Shown: positions 33,240 to 42,433 of the stretch, piece after piece | Layout: every line of letters begins with the position of its first letter | Position numbering within the stretch: the stretch's first letter is position 1 | Assembly (NCBI GenBank): GCA_016718315.1 | Contig: JADKDV010000004.1 | Coordinates: 248,001 to 312,000, forward strand | Reading direction: 5' to 3' | From: Candidatus Obscuribacter sp. | GTDB taxonomy: Bacteria; Cyanobacteriota; Vampirovibrionia; Obscuribacterales; Obscuribacteraceae | DNA: 64,000 nucleotides | Notes under the pieces: model-generated | Told to the model about the DNA's origin: nothing | The model's input: only the letters and a program-made list of their open reading frames with translations | Database searches by the model: none | Made by a program: the position numbers and the translations under genes

Positions 33240-35050
33240 ACTCTAGTCAATACTTGCAAATCGGTATCTATCTCTTTGTGTTGGTAGCGTGTGTGGTGCC
33301 ACTCGGTAACTATATGGCCGCTATCTATACCGACAAAATAGCTGCGCCTGGCTCCCGTATGGCGGGTCTTGAGGCGCTTATATACAGGCTCTGTCGCGTC
33401 GATAGTAGCCTTGATATGAATTGGAAAACATATGCATTTGCCATGCTCATCTTTAATACGATCGGTTTGCTCTTTGTCTATCTACTGCAAAGAGTGCAGG
33501 CGCTTGTAGTGGGACTGCCCGGTCTGCCTGCCAATATTTTTAACCCGCAAGGTCTGGGTGGAGTGGCTCCTGACCAGGCTTTCAACACAGCTGTCAGTTT
33601 TGCTACCAATACTAATTGGCAAAGTTATGGTGGCGAAACCACCATGTCATATCTGACTCAGATGCTTGCTTTGACTGTGCAAAACTTTGTCTCTGCTGCC
33701 ACCGGCATGGCTGTGCTAGCGGCTCTTATCAGAGCTTTTGCCAGAGAAAGCGAACATGGTATCGGTAATTTTTGGCGAGATATGACGCGTAGTGTGATCT
33801 ATATACTCTTGCCAATGTCTTTTGTCCTGGCTATTTTACTGGTCGGTCAGGGTGTGGTGCAGACTTTTGCTCCCTACGCTACATATGAGCCTCTTGATAG
33901 ACCTGCTGTTGTTGCTGACAGCGCAAACAGTGGTGCTGCCGCTAGTAGTGCTAGTGCTGGGCCTGCTCCAGCTTACAAAATCGCCCTGGGTCCGGTGGCA
34001 TCGCAAGTCGCCATCAAACAACTGGGTACAAACGGCGGGGGCTTTTTTAACGTCAACTCCAGCCATCCCTTTGAAAATCCTACTCCTTTTGCCAATCTCC
34101 TTGAGATGCTGGCGATTTTGATAATCCCTGCTGCACTCTGTCAAACATTTGGCAAAATGGTTGGTAGACCAAAACAAGGTCTGGCACTTTTACTCAGTAT
34201 GCTGGTTTTATTTGGGGCTGGTCTGGCTATTTGTGTGACTAGTGAAGCAGCGGCTCTTTTGCCTCAGGCAAACTTGCCTCTCGTTGATGGTCAAACAGGA
34301 GGGCTTTTGCCAGCCAATATGGAGGGCAAAGAGGTGCGCTTTGGCATCGCTAACTCGGCACTCTGGGCGGTGGCAACTACAGCGGCGTCCAATGGCTCGG
34401 TTAACTCGATGCATGATAGCTTTAGCCCACTGGGTGGGCTTATACCCATGTTTATGATGCAACTGGGTGAGGTTGTCTTTGGTGGAGTCGGCTCAGGGCT
34501 GTATGGCTTGCTTGTCTTTGCCATCATTACTGTATTTATTGCCGGGCTTATGGTGGGACGCACGCCTGAGTTTCTCTCCAAAAAGATTGAGAGTTTTGAG
34601 ATCAAAATGTGCTCTCTGGTCATACTGTTTCCACCCATGGTGGTCTTGCTTGGTACAGCCCTGGCTTGTATTTGTCAGGCTGGACAAAGCGCTGTGCTCA
34701 ATAGCGGACCGCATGCCTTTAGCGAAATACTCTATGCTTTTTCTTCGGCCGGTAACAACAATGGCAGCGCCTTTGCTGGACTGAGCGCTAATTCACTCTT
34801 TTACAATACAGCCCTTGGTATTGCTATGTATGTGGCTCGTTACTGGCTCACCATACCGGTCCTGGCTATGGCAGGTACTCTGGTCACCAAAAAACGCGCA
34901 CCGCTCTCACCAGGCACTATGCCTACAGACAATCTACTTTTTGTCACACTACTTGTGGGTGTGGTGCTTATTTTTGGCGGTCTGACCTTTGTGCCAGCGC
35001 TGGCTCTGGGCCCCATTGTTGAACACTTACTTATGACAGGCGGAAAATGA
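33236..35050 (+). CDS. kdpA: Potassium-transporting ATPase potassium-binding subunit
   Basis: A protein of 604 residues, slightly longer than the 557 of E. coli KdpA because of a Ser/Ala-rich insertion near 225-245. The four selectivity-filter-like repeats are recognisable: TNTNWQSYGGETTMSYLTQM, LGTNGGGFFNVNSSHPFENP, ATTAASNGSVNSMHDSF, and SSAGNNNGSAFAGLSAN. It forms the K+-selective channel-like path of the Kdp pump. It overlaps kdpF and kdpB by 4 bases each. Confidence 0.97.
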   Translation: MNSSQYLQIGIYLFVLVACVVPLGNYMAAIYTDKIAAPGSRMAGLEALIYRLCRVDSSLDMNWKTYAFAMLIFNTIGLLFVYLLQRVQALVVGLPGLPANIFNPQGLGGVAPDQAFNTAVSFATNTNWQSYGGETTMSYLTQMLALTVQNFVSAATGMAVLAALIRAFARESEHGIGNFWRDMTRSVIYILLPMSFVLAILLVGQGVVQTFAPYATYEPLDRPAVVADSANSGAAASSASAGPAPAYKIALGPVASQVAIKQLGTNGGGFFNVNSSHPFENPTPFANLLEMLAILIIPAALCQTFGKMVGRPKQGLALLLSMLVLFGAGLAICVTSEAAALLPQANLPLVDGQTGGLLPANMEGKEVRFGIANSALWAVATTAASNGSVNSMHDSFSPLGGLIPMFMMQLGEVVFGGVGSGLYGLLVFAIITVFIAGLMVGRTPEFLSKKIESFEIKMCSLVILFPPMVVLLGTALACICQAGQSAVLNSGPHAFSEILYAFSSAGNNNGSAFAGLSANSLFYNTALGIAMYVARYWLTIPVLAMAGTLVTKKRAPLSPGTMPTDNLLFVTLLVGVVLIFGGLTFVPALALGPIVEHLLMTGGK

Positions 35051-37218
35051 ACAAGTCTAGTATCAAGGCTTTGCCAAAAGAGGCTAGAGCCAGTTTGTCC
35101 GGCACACAGTCGCCGTCATTATTTCAAGCAAGCATATTGGTGCCAGCCTGTGTAGACTCTCTGCGCAAGCTCGATCCCCGGGTGCAGTTGCGCAATCCCG
35201 TGATGTTTGTGGTGGAGCTTGGTAGTGTTGTCACCACACTATTGTTTGTCCTTGCTCTTACAGGTAAAGGCGAATCCTCAATCTGGTTTGTCTTTGCTAT
35301 TGCTCTCTGGCTCTGGTTTACAGTAGTCTTTGCCAACTTTGCCGAATCCATGGCTGAAGGTCGTGGTAAGGCTCAGGCCGCATCGCTTAAACAAGCTCGT
35401 AAAGATGTGGCGGCCCACAAACTGGTGGGTTTTAACGGTGGTGATCAGTCTAAATTTGCCGACGTAATTAAAAACGGACAGATAGACAAACAGCATGTAC
35501 AGCAAATCTCAAGCAATGATTTGAGACGGGGCGATTATGTCATAGTGGTGGCCGGCGAGGTCATCCCCTGTGATGGCGAGGTGTTGCAAGGCATTGCCTC
35601 AGTGGACGAAAGTGCCATAACAGGCGAAAGTGCTCCTGTTATTAGAGAAGGTGGCGGCGATCGTAGTGCCGTTACTGGCGGTACTACTGTGCTATCAGAT
35701 TGGCTCGTAGTCAAAATCACCAGTGAGCCCGGTGAGACCTTTTTGGACCGCATGATTGCCATGGTAGAGGGTGCTAAAAGACAGCGCACCCCTAACGAAA
35801 TCGCCCTCAGTATACTTTTGACAGCGCTCACCCTGGTGTTTTTGCTGGTTACTTTTACTCTTTATCCTTTTGCCACATTTAGTGTCAAATTGGCTGGTCA
35901 GGGGCAACCTATAACACTGACTGTGCTGGTGGCACTGCTTGTCTGTCTCATCCCTACGACCATTGGTGGATTGCTTTCGGCAATTGGTATTGCCGGTATG
36001 GACCGATTGATTAAAGCTAACGTAATCGCCATGTCTGGGCGCGCTGTCGAGGCTGCTGGCGATGTCGATATGCTCCTCTTGGATAAGACTGGCACAATTA
36101 CTCTAGGCAATAGACAGGCGGCGGCATTTATACCTGCCCCGGGAGTGACTGCCGAAGCCCTCGGCGATGCTGCTCAGATTGCCTCTCTTTCCGATGAGAC
36201 TCCCGAAGGTCGCAGCATAGTAGTCCTGGCTAAGCAGCTCTTTGACTTGAGAGAGCGCAATATCGAAGAGTTGGGTGCTAAGTTTGTCGCTTTTACTGCT
36301 CAGACAAGGATGTCTGGTGCGGATCTCGGTAGTCGCGAAATCCGCAAAGGTGCATATGATGCTATTGACCGTTATATCCAATCTAGAGGCAAAGTCATGC
36401 CTGCCGGTGTGCAGGAAGCCGCCGAGAAAGTGGCAAAAGAAGGCGGTACGCCTCTGCTAGTGGCAGACGATGGTGTCGTGCTCGGTGTAGTGCAGCTTAA
36501 AGATATCGTCAAAGGTGGCATCAAAGAGCGCTTTGCTGAGCTCAGAGCTATGGGTATCAAGACAGTGATGATCACTGGTGACAACCCGCTAACGGCAGCA
36601 GCTATTGCCGCCGAAGCCGGTGTTGATGATTATCTAGCTGAGGCTACACCGGAAGACAAACTGGAGCTTATAAAAAAGGCACAGGCTGGTGGCCGTCTGG
36701 TGGCAATGACTGGAGATGGCACCAATGATGCACCTGCTCTAGCGCAAGCCGATGTGGCTGTGGCTATGAATACAGGCACACAAGCCGCTAAAGAAGCCTG
36801 CAATATGGTGGATCTAGATAGCAGTCCCACCAAGCTCATTGCCATTGTCGAAATTGGTAAACAGCTACTTATGACTCGTGGATCGCTCACCACATTTAGT
36901 ATCGCTAACGATATTGCCAAATACTTTGCTATCATCCCAGCGGCATTTAGCACTACTTATCCTATCCTCGATAGACTCAATATTATGCGTCTGGCCAGTC
37001 CTGAGAGCGCAGTGCTTTCGGCTGTGATTTTTAATGCACTTGTCATCCTCATGCTCTTGCCACTTGCTCTCAAAGGCGTGCGCTACCGCCCTGTGGGAGC
37101 GGCAATACTTTTGCGCGACAACTTAATAATCTATGGTCTTGGTGGCGTGGTCGCGCCTTTTATCGGCATCAAACTTATCGATATGATTCTCGTCGCTCTG
37201 CATCTCGTTCAGGTATAG
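35047..37218 (+). CDS. kdpB: Potassium-transporting P-type ATPase subunit B
   Basis: A protein of 723 residues. P-type ATPase motifs: the A-domain VDESAITGESAPV, the phosphorylated Asp346 in LLLDKTGTITLGNRQAA, and the hinge MTGDGTNDAPALAQADVAVA. The membrane core has VCLIPTTIGGLLSAIGIAGM, specific for KdpB. An N-terminal extension of about 35 residues accounts for the extra length over the usual 680. It hydrolyses ATP to drive K+ uptake with KdpA and KdpC. Confidence 0.98.
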   Translation: MNKSSIKALPKEARASLSGTQSPSLFQASILVPACVDSLRKLDPRVQLRNPVMFVVELGSVVTTLLFVLALTGKGESSIWFVFAIALWLWFTVVFANFAESMAEGRGKAQAASLKQARKDVAAHKLVGFNGGDQSKFADVIKNGQIDKQHVQQISSNDLRRGDYVIVVAGEVIPCDGEVLQGIASVDESAITGESAPVIREGGGDRSAVTGGTTVLSDWLVVKITSEPGETFLDRMIAMVEGAKRQRTPNEIALSILLTALTLVFLLVTFTLYPFATFSVKLAGQGQPITLTVLVALLVCLIPTTIGGLLSAIGIAGMDRLIKANVIAMSGRAVEAAGDVDMLLLDKTGTITLGNRQAAAFIPAPGVTAEALGDAAQIASLSDETPEGRSIVVLAKQLFDLRERNIEELGAKFVAFTAQTRMSGADLGSREIRKGAYDAIDRYIQSRGKVMPAGVQEAAEKVAKEGGTPLLVADDGVVLGVVQLKDIVKGGIKERFAELRAMGIKTVMITGDNPLTAAAIAAEAGVDDYLAEATPEDKLELIKKAQAGGRLVAMTGDGTNDAPALAQADVAVAMNTGTQAAKEACNMVDLDSSPTKLIAIVEIGKQLLMTRGSLTTFSIANDIAKYFAIIPAAFSTTYPILDRLNIMRLASPESAVLSAVIFNALVILMLLPLALKGVRYRPVGAAILLRDNLIIYGLGGVVAPFIGIKLIDMILVALHLVQV

Positions 37219-37220
37219 TC

Positions 37221-37904
37221 ATGATTAATTCGCTTAATAGCAATTCCAATATCACTGCCACAAACTCCAGCGCTGTGCCCAAGCCCAATGGCTCTCTATT
37301 TGTGCAGGCTGGACTGATGTTTTTGACGATGACAGCCCTTACCGGTGTGCTCTATCCTCTGGCAGTGACTATGGTGGGGCAGGCTCTCTGTCCACAAGAG
37401 TCGCAGGGCTCTTTGATCAAAGCTGTCGGGGGCGAGCGTCTGATTGGCTCCGGGCTTTTGGGGCAAAATTTTACAGCGCCAAGATACTTTTGGGGACGCC
37501 CATCTGCTACTACTGTGCCTTATGACGCTGCTGCTTCTAGTGGCTCCAATCTAGCTAGCAGTAATCAATCTTTTGTTGATACTCTCAAAAAGCGCACCCA
37601 AGACTGGCGGCAAAGTGTGGGCAATGTCAATATACCGGTTGATCTGGTCACTGCCTCAAGCTCAGGGCTTGATCCTGATATAAGCCCGCAAGCAGCCTAT
37701 ATCCAGGCTGAGCGTGTAGCCAGGGAGCGTCATCTGGATTTGACTGAGGTCAAGAGTCTCATCAGCGGTCATATCCAGCCCCGGCAATTTGGCTTACTTG
37801 GCGAGCCGAGGGTAAACGTGTTAAAACTCAATCTCGCCCTGGACTCACTGACAGCTAACGCTAATTTGCCAGCTACGGACTCGCCCAAACCAAATGCTCG
37901 ATGA
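37221..37904 (+). CDS. kdpC: Potassium-transporting ATPase subunit C
   Basis: A protein of 227 residues. An N-terminal membrane helix (GLMFLTMTALTGVLYPLAVT) is followed by the periplasmic domain: GSGLLGQNFTAPRYFWGRPS, ASSSGLDPDISPQAAYIQAE and the closing LLGEPRVNVLKLNLAL. It stabilises K+ binding in the KdpABC pump. It starts 2 bases after kdpB and overlaps kdpD by 11 bases. Slightly longer than usual owing to Asn/Ser-rich ends. Confidence 0.96.
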   Translation: MINSLNSNSNITATNSSAVPKPNGSLFVQAGLMFLTMTALTGVLYPLAVTMVGQALCPQESQGSLIKAVGGERLIGSGLLGQNFTAPRYFWGRPSATTVPYDAAASSGSNLASSNQSFVDTLKKRTQDWRQSVGNVNIPVDLVTASSSGLDPDISPQAAYIQAERVARERHLDLTEVKSLISGHIQPRQFGLLGEPRVNVLKLNLALDSLTANANLPATDSPKPNAR

Positions 37905-39714
37905 AAGACCAGATCCTATAGAAGTATTGCTCCGCCTCAAAGATGAGGAAGCGCAGCAGGGTCGGGGGCGTCTCAAAATATTTTTTGGTTTTTCGGCTGG
38001 TGTCGGTAAGACCTACTCGATGTTACAGGCAGCAAGCAAGCTAAAACAGTCCGGTGTGGATGTGGTAGTTGGTTTTGTTGAGACCCACGGACGTGCTGAG
38101 ACAGCTGGTTTGCTCAGTGACCTGGAAGTATTGCCGCGCGCCCAGCTGTCATATCGCGGCGGTCTGCGTGAAGAGTTTGATATCGACCTGGCCTTGACGC
38201 GCAAACCGGCACTACTCCTGGTGGATGAGTTGGCTCATACCAATATCCCTGGTAGTCGCCACGCCAAACGCTGGCAGGATGTGCAGGAGCTACTGGAGAA
38301 CGGTATCGATGTATTTACCAGTCTCAATGTGCAACACATAGAGAGTCTCCATGATGTGGTCTGTCAAATTACCGGTGTGCATGTGCACGAGCGTGTGCCT
38401 GACTTAATCCTCGATGGGGCACTAGAAATCGAGCTGGTGGATTTGCCGCCAGACGAGCTGATCCAGCGCCTCAAAGACGGTAAAGTCTATCTGGGCGAAA
38501 AGGCCGCCGATGCCATGTCCAATTTTTTTCGCAAGGGCAATCTCATTGCCCTGCGTGAGCTGGCTTTGCGCTATACAGCTCAGCATGTCGAAAAGCAGAT
38601 GCTTAAGTATCGTCAGTCGCACATGATCAAAGCCACCTGGCCAGCCACCGATAGTATCCTGGTTTGTGTCAGTGCCTCGCCATTATCGGTGCGTTTGGTG
38701 CGCGCTGCCAGACGCATGGCCGATGCTCTTAAAGCTAAATGGGTGGTGGCTTTTGTCGAGACACCATCGCATCACCGCCTCAGTGATGAAGACAAGGCTC
38801 GTATATTTAAGACTTTGCGATTGGCTGAAGAGCTTGGTGCCGAAGTGGCCGAACTGACTGACGAAAAGGTAGCGCCAGCTCTCACTCGTTATGCCAGACA
38901 GCACAATGTCTCCAAAATAATCATCGGTAAGACCCAGGCGCCTCGCTGGGTGGAGTTATACCGCGGCTCTCTGGTGGACGAAATCGTCAGACTCAGTGGT
39001 GATATCGATGTCTATGTAATCACCGGGGATGGTGCTGATACTTTGCCGCTTGGTCGTATCGAGTTTAAGCGCACTAGCTCTGCTGTTAACTATCTCAAAG
39101 CCAGTATTGTGGTTTTGACTGCTACGGCAGTGGCAGCGGGATTGGTCGGTTATCTTGAGACCTCTAATCTGGTCATGATCTATATCCTGGCAGTGGTCAT
39201 TGTTTCGCTTAATTTTGGACGCGGTCCGGCTGTGCTTACTTCGTTTTTGAGTGTGGCTGTTTTTGACTTTTGTTTTGTGCCGCCCTTTTGGACCTTTGCT
39301 GTGACTGATACTCAGTATCTTGTTACTTTTGCCGTCATGCTCACAATCGCTCTGGTAATAAGCACACTGACTACTAGAGTAAGGCAGCAAGCCGATGCCG
39401 CCCGCGATAAAGAGCGCCGTACTGCCTCGCTCTACAGCCTCAGTAAAGACCTCTCCAGCAGTCTCAATATGGAGGATCTGATCTCGCTTGGTCTCAAGCA
39501 TGTCAGTGAATTATTTGAGTGCAAAGCAGCGCTTGCTGTCATAGATGGTGCTCACTCCAGTGTCCACAAAGGCAGCGGTGCTAGTGCTCTTGATACATTC
39601 GACCTGGGAGTGGCTAGCTGGGTATTTAAAAACAAACAACCGGCTGGTCTTGGGACTGCCACTTTGCCGGGTGCTGGTGCGCTTTATTTGCCCCTGATTG
39701 GCTCCAAAAAGTAA
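37894..39714 (+). CDS. kdpD: KdpD sensor kinase, N-terminal sensing part (gene split by frameshift)
   Basis: 606 residues. The KdpD sensor domain (about 17-225) has the Walker-A-like FGFSAGVGKT at 31-40, VVGFVETHGRAET, LLLVDELAHTNIPGSRHAKR and DVFTSLNVQHIESLHDVV. A universal-stress-like domain follows (about 250-370), then four membrane helices (DUF4118, about 400-500) and the beginning of a GAF domain. It ends PLIGSKK-stop. One additional A in the AAAAA at 39708-39712 would continue it as VIGVLAVLPVLVDK into the kinase core encoded next. KdpD senses low K+ or ionic stress and phosphorylates KdpE. Confidence 0.93.
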   Translation: MLDERPDPIEVLLRLKDEEAQQGRGRLKIFFGFSAGVGKTYSMLQAASKLKQSGVDVVVGFVETHGRAETAGLLSDLEVLPRAQLSYRGGLREEFDIDLALTRKPALLLVDELAHTNIPGSRHAKRWQDVQELLENGIDVFTSLNVQHIESLHDVVCQITGVHVHERVPDLILDGALEIELVDLPPDELIQRLKDGKVYLGEKAADAMSNFFRKGNLIALRELALRYTAQHVEKQMLKYRQSHMIKATWPATDSILVCVSASPLSVRLVRAARRMADALKAKWVVAFVETPSHHRLSDEDKARIFKTLRLAEELGAEVAELTDEKVAPALTRYARQHNVSKIIIGKTQAPRWVELYRGSLVDEIVRLSGDIDVYVITGDGADTLPLGRIEFKRTSSAVNYLKASIVVLTATAVAAGLVGYLETSNLVMIYILAVVIVSLNFGRGPAVLTSFLSVAVFDFCFVPPFWTFAVTDTQYLVTFAVMLTIALVISTLTTRVRQQADAARDKERRTASLYSLSKDLSSSLNMEDLISLGLKHVSELFECKAALAVIDGAHSSVHKGSGASALDTFDLGVASWVFKNKQPAGLGTATLPGAGALYLPLIGSKK

Positions 39715-39731
39715 TTGGCGTACTGGCTGTT

Positions 39732-40580
39732 TTGCCTGTGCTGGTGGATAAGTTTAATGCCCCTGAGCAGTTTCATTTGCTTGAGACTTTTGCCAACCAA
39801 ATGGCAGTAGCCTGTGAGCGCGCCTCACTATCGCTCGAAAACGAGCAGTCGCGAGTCCTGGTCAAAACCGAGCAGTTGCGCAATAGCTTGCTAAGCTCAG
39901 TCTCTCACGACCTGCGCACACCGCTTGCCACTATTGCTGGTGCGGCAAGTAGTATCGTTGAGTCTTCCGGAGACTTTGGTGTTGATAGTTGTAAGGCTTT
40001 AGCTCGCGAAATTTACGATCAAGCTGCCCGGCTTAACAGGCTGGTGACTAATTTGCTCGATATGACAAGACTGCAATCTGGACAACTCAAACTCAATCAA
40101 AACTGGCTGCCCGCCGATGAAATCATCGGTAGTGCTCTCAGTGCTTTTGAGTCTGAGCTGTCTGGGAGAGCTGTCAAAATCGAGCTGGCGAGCGACTTGC
40201 CTCTGGTCTTTGTCGATGCAGTACTAATTCAGCAAGTGATGCTCAACTTATTAGAAAACGCCATAAAATACAGCCCGGCTGGCACGGCAATTGATATTGC
40301 TGCTACCAGTCCAGACAACGCCAGCGTCCTCTTTAGTGTCGCTGACCGTGGACCGGGAGTGAGTGAGGAGCACCGTTTGCGCATTTTTGACAAGTTTTAT
40401 CGCAACAGCACCAGTCAGACTGGAGTGGGTCTGGGGCTGAGTATTTGCAGTGGCATTATCGAGGCGCATGATGGCAAAATCTGGGTAGATACGAGAGAGG
40501 GTGGTGGATCGGTGTTTAAGTTTTTGTTGCCTGCCCAAAATGATCTTTTGCCAGATGCTCAGCTGGAGAAGACTCAATGA
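39732..40580 (+). CDS. kdpD: KdpD sensor kinase, C-terminal catalytic part
   Basis: 282 residues holding the end of the GAF domain (QFHLLETFANQMAVACERAS), the phosphoacceptor His59 in SSVSHDLRTPLATIAGA, and the ATPase boxes (QQVMLNLLENAIKYSP, VADRGPGVSEEH, GVGLGLSICSGIIEAHDGKI). The start used here is a GTG inside the GAF domain with no ribosome site, so this is the 3' half of kdpD rather than an independent gene. The ATGA overlap with kdpE is kept, as in intact operons. Confidence 0.92.
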   Translation: MPVLVDKFNAPEQFHLLETFANQMAVACERASLSLENEQSRVLVKTEQLRNSLLSSVSHDLRTPLATIAGAASSIVESSGDFGVDSCKALAREIYDQAARLNRLVTNLLDMTRLQSGQLKLNQNWLPADEIIGSALSAFESELSGRAVKIELASDLPLVFVDAVLIQQVMLNLLENAIKYSPAGTAIDIAATSPDNASVLFSVADRGPGVSEEHRLRIFDKFYRNSTSQTGVGLGLSICSGIIEAHDGKIWVDTREGGGSVFKFLLPAQNDLLPDAQLEKTQ

Positions 40581-41323
40581 ATCCTGAAAAACCCAATGCT
40601 GATGGTTGTCTAGATCAATTTGCTCAGGACAGCGCTCGCAAAAAATTGGTCCTGGTGATCGAGGACGAAGCACCAATCAGACGCTTTTTAAAAATCACTC
40701 TGGAGGATCACGGTTATCAGTTTGCCGAAGCTATGACCGGTGAAGAAGGGCTGGCGACAGCGGCTTTAATCAATCCAGACCTGGTCATACTGGACCTCGG
40801 TCTACCCGATATGGATGGTCTGGCTGTCACAAAAAACTTACGTGAATGGACTGCCGTGCCCATACTTGTACTATCAGCACGCGGTCAGGAGCAAGATAAA
40901 GTCAATGCACTTGATTTTGGTGCCGATGATTATCTCACCAAGCCCTTTGGTGTTGGTGAGCTACTGGCGCGTATTCGTGTGGCGCTGAGGCGTCTGCCTA
41001 GTGCTCAGCAAATGCAGGAACAAACCACTCTGGAATTTGGCGAGATTAAAGTAGATCTGGTGCACCGTCGCGTCTTTGCCAGTGGCGAAGAAATCCATCT
41101 CACGCCAATTGAATACCGCTTGCTCACTGCTTTATGCAAGTATCAAGATAAAGTTTTGACCCACAATCATTTGCTCAAAGAAGTCTGGGGGCTGGAATAC
41201 GAAAAAGAGTCGCATTATCTGCGAGTCTACATGGCTCAGTTGAGACGCAAGCTAGAAACTGATGCGGCCCATCCACGACATCTCATTACTGAGCCCGGAG
41301 TGGGCTACAGGCTGAAGAGTTAG
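40577..41323 (+). CDS. kdpE: KdpE response regulator (OmpR/PhoB family)
   Basis: A protein of 248 residues. Receiver domain with acidic pair ED (29-31), phosphoacceptor Asp73 in LVILDLGLPDMDG and Lys in DYLTKPFGVGELLARI. The C-terminal winged helix has EIHLTPIEYRLLTALCKYQD and ESHYLRVYMAQLRRKLE ending in GVGYRLKS. It activates kdp transcription when phosphorylated by KdpD. About 20 extra residues precede the receiver domain. Confidence 0.96.
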   Translation: MNPEKPNADGCLDQFAQDSARKKLVLVIEDEAPIRRFLKITLEDHGYQFAEAMTGEEGLATAALINPDLVILDLGLPDMDGLAVTKNLREWTAVPILVLSARGQEQDKVNALDFGADDYLTKPFGVGELLARIRVALRRLPSAQQMQEQTTLEFGEIKVDLVHRRVFASGEEIHLTPIEYRLLTALCKYQDKVLTHNHLLKEVWGLEYEKESHYLRVYMAQLRRKLETDAAHPRHLITEPGVGYRLKS

Positions 41324-41329
41324 TTGGCT

Positions 41330-42235
41330 TTAGAGATACTTTTTGCTTACGCCCAGGTCCATAGCAAATCTGTAGCCTATCAGTTTGTAGATTAGCTTGG
41401 CGGTGAGATAGTTGGGAGCGCCAATGCCTTTGATTGGGGTCAGTCCGGTGATATCGGCAGCTACTACATTTTTTTTGACACAAAGTACTTTGAGCAAGTT
41501 GAGTAGTTGATACCAGCCAATACCGCCTGGCTCAGGGCTATTTGTGGCGGGCATGATTGATGGGTCGAGGACACTCATATCGATTGAGAGCAGGACATTG
41601 TCGGAGAGGCTGTTGATGATTTCAGTGAGGTCCCATTTGGCTTGTGTGCGTGCCCAAAAAATATTGATATTGGGCTGCTCGTCTTCCATCCAAGCTACTT
41701 CCTGCCAGCTCACACTGCGCACACCTACTTGAGCAATAACAGGTTGCTTTAAGTTGGTATAGAGAGTAAAGCCAGTGGCGGAGCGGTCAAAGGGGTTGCC
41801 TTCCGCTTCGGTGTAGAGATCGGCGTGGGCACCGAGCATCAAAATTGAAAGGTCTGGATATTTATCCTGACAGGCATTGAGTGTGCCCAGGGTAATAGGT
41901 CTTTCGCCACCAATGACCACTGGAAATTTATCCATTTCGACAACGGGCTTAACAGCAGCGGTTAGCTCGCTAAAAGGTGTCTCAGTGTTTTCATCAACGG
42001 CTGCCATCTTGATAGGAGAGGCAGTGTGGACGCCAATCTTGTAGGGTTCAACCCAGAGTTCGTCGTCAAACAATTCCATTTTTTGACTGGCATCCATGAT
42101 TGCTTTTGGCGCATCTTTGGAGCCTTTGACAGTGTTTTCGTAGGGCGCGGCAATGAGGACTGCTCTGGATTTGTCGTTTTGCGCATACTCGGCTTGCAAG
42201 CCAAAAAAGTTTTCGATTTTGGTGGTGGTTGGCAT
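41330..42235 (-). CDS. Ureohydrolase (arginase/agmatinase) fold protein with altered metal site
   Basis: 301 residues from the ATG at 42235, chosen because AGAGGAAG precedes it (an open frame extends to 42409). The overall ureohydrolase pattern is unmistakable, but ligands of the binuclear Mn site are changed. VVIGGERPITLG has Arg112 where the family has His (GGDHS). LMLGAHADLYTEAEGNPFDR keeps His137 and Asp139 but has Gly135 instead of Asp. LLSIDMSVLDPSIMPAT keeps Asp219 but has Ser221 instead of Asp. The later SPEPGGIGW block is conserved. Three of six usual ligands are lost, so arginase or agmatinase activity is doubtful; a mono-metal enzyme or a non-enzymatic role is possible. Converges on kdpE. 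Confidence 0.85.
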   Translation of the reverse strand: MPTTTKIENFFGLQAEYAQNDKSRAVLIAAPYENTVKGSKDAPKAIMDASQKMELFDDELWVEPYKIGVHTASPIKMAAVDENTETPFSELTAAVKPVVEMDKFPVVIGGERPITLGTLNACQDKYPDLSILMLGAHADLYTEAEGNPFDRSATGFTLYTNLKQPVIAQVGVRSVSWQEVAWMEDEQPNINIFWARTQAKWDLTEIINSLSDNVLLSIDMSVLDPSIMPATNSPEPGGIGWYQLLNLLKVLCVKKNVVAADITGLTPIKGIGAPNYLTAKLIYKLIGYRFAMDLGVSKKYL

Positions 42236-42433
42236 ACGCTTCCTCTTAAATGTGCAAAATGGACCACTAAAGGCCTGTGACACCTCAGCGTTTATAGCAT
42301 TTATTTGCTGTGCTTGGCATCCAGCGGGCGCTTTGCGAGACTTTGTTGGCTCAGGCTGGAGTTTGTCAAAGCTTCTGGGAGCGGGGGCGGCGATATTTGT
42401 CAGTAACACCCAATCCTGAACAATCTTGAGCAG

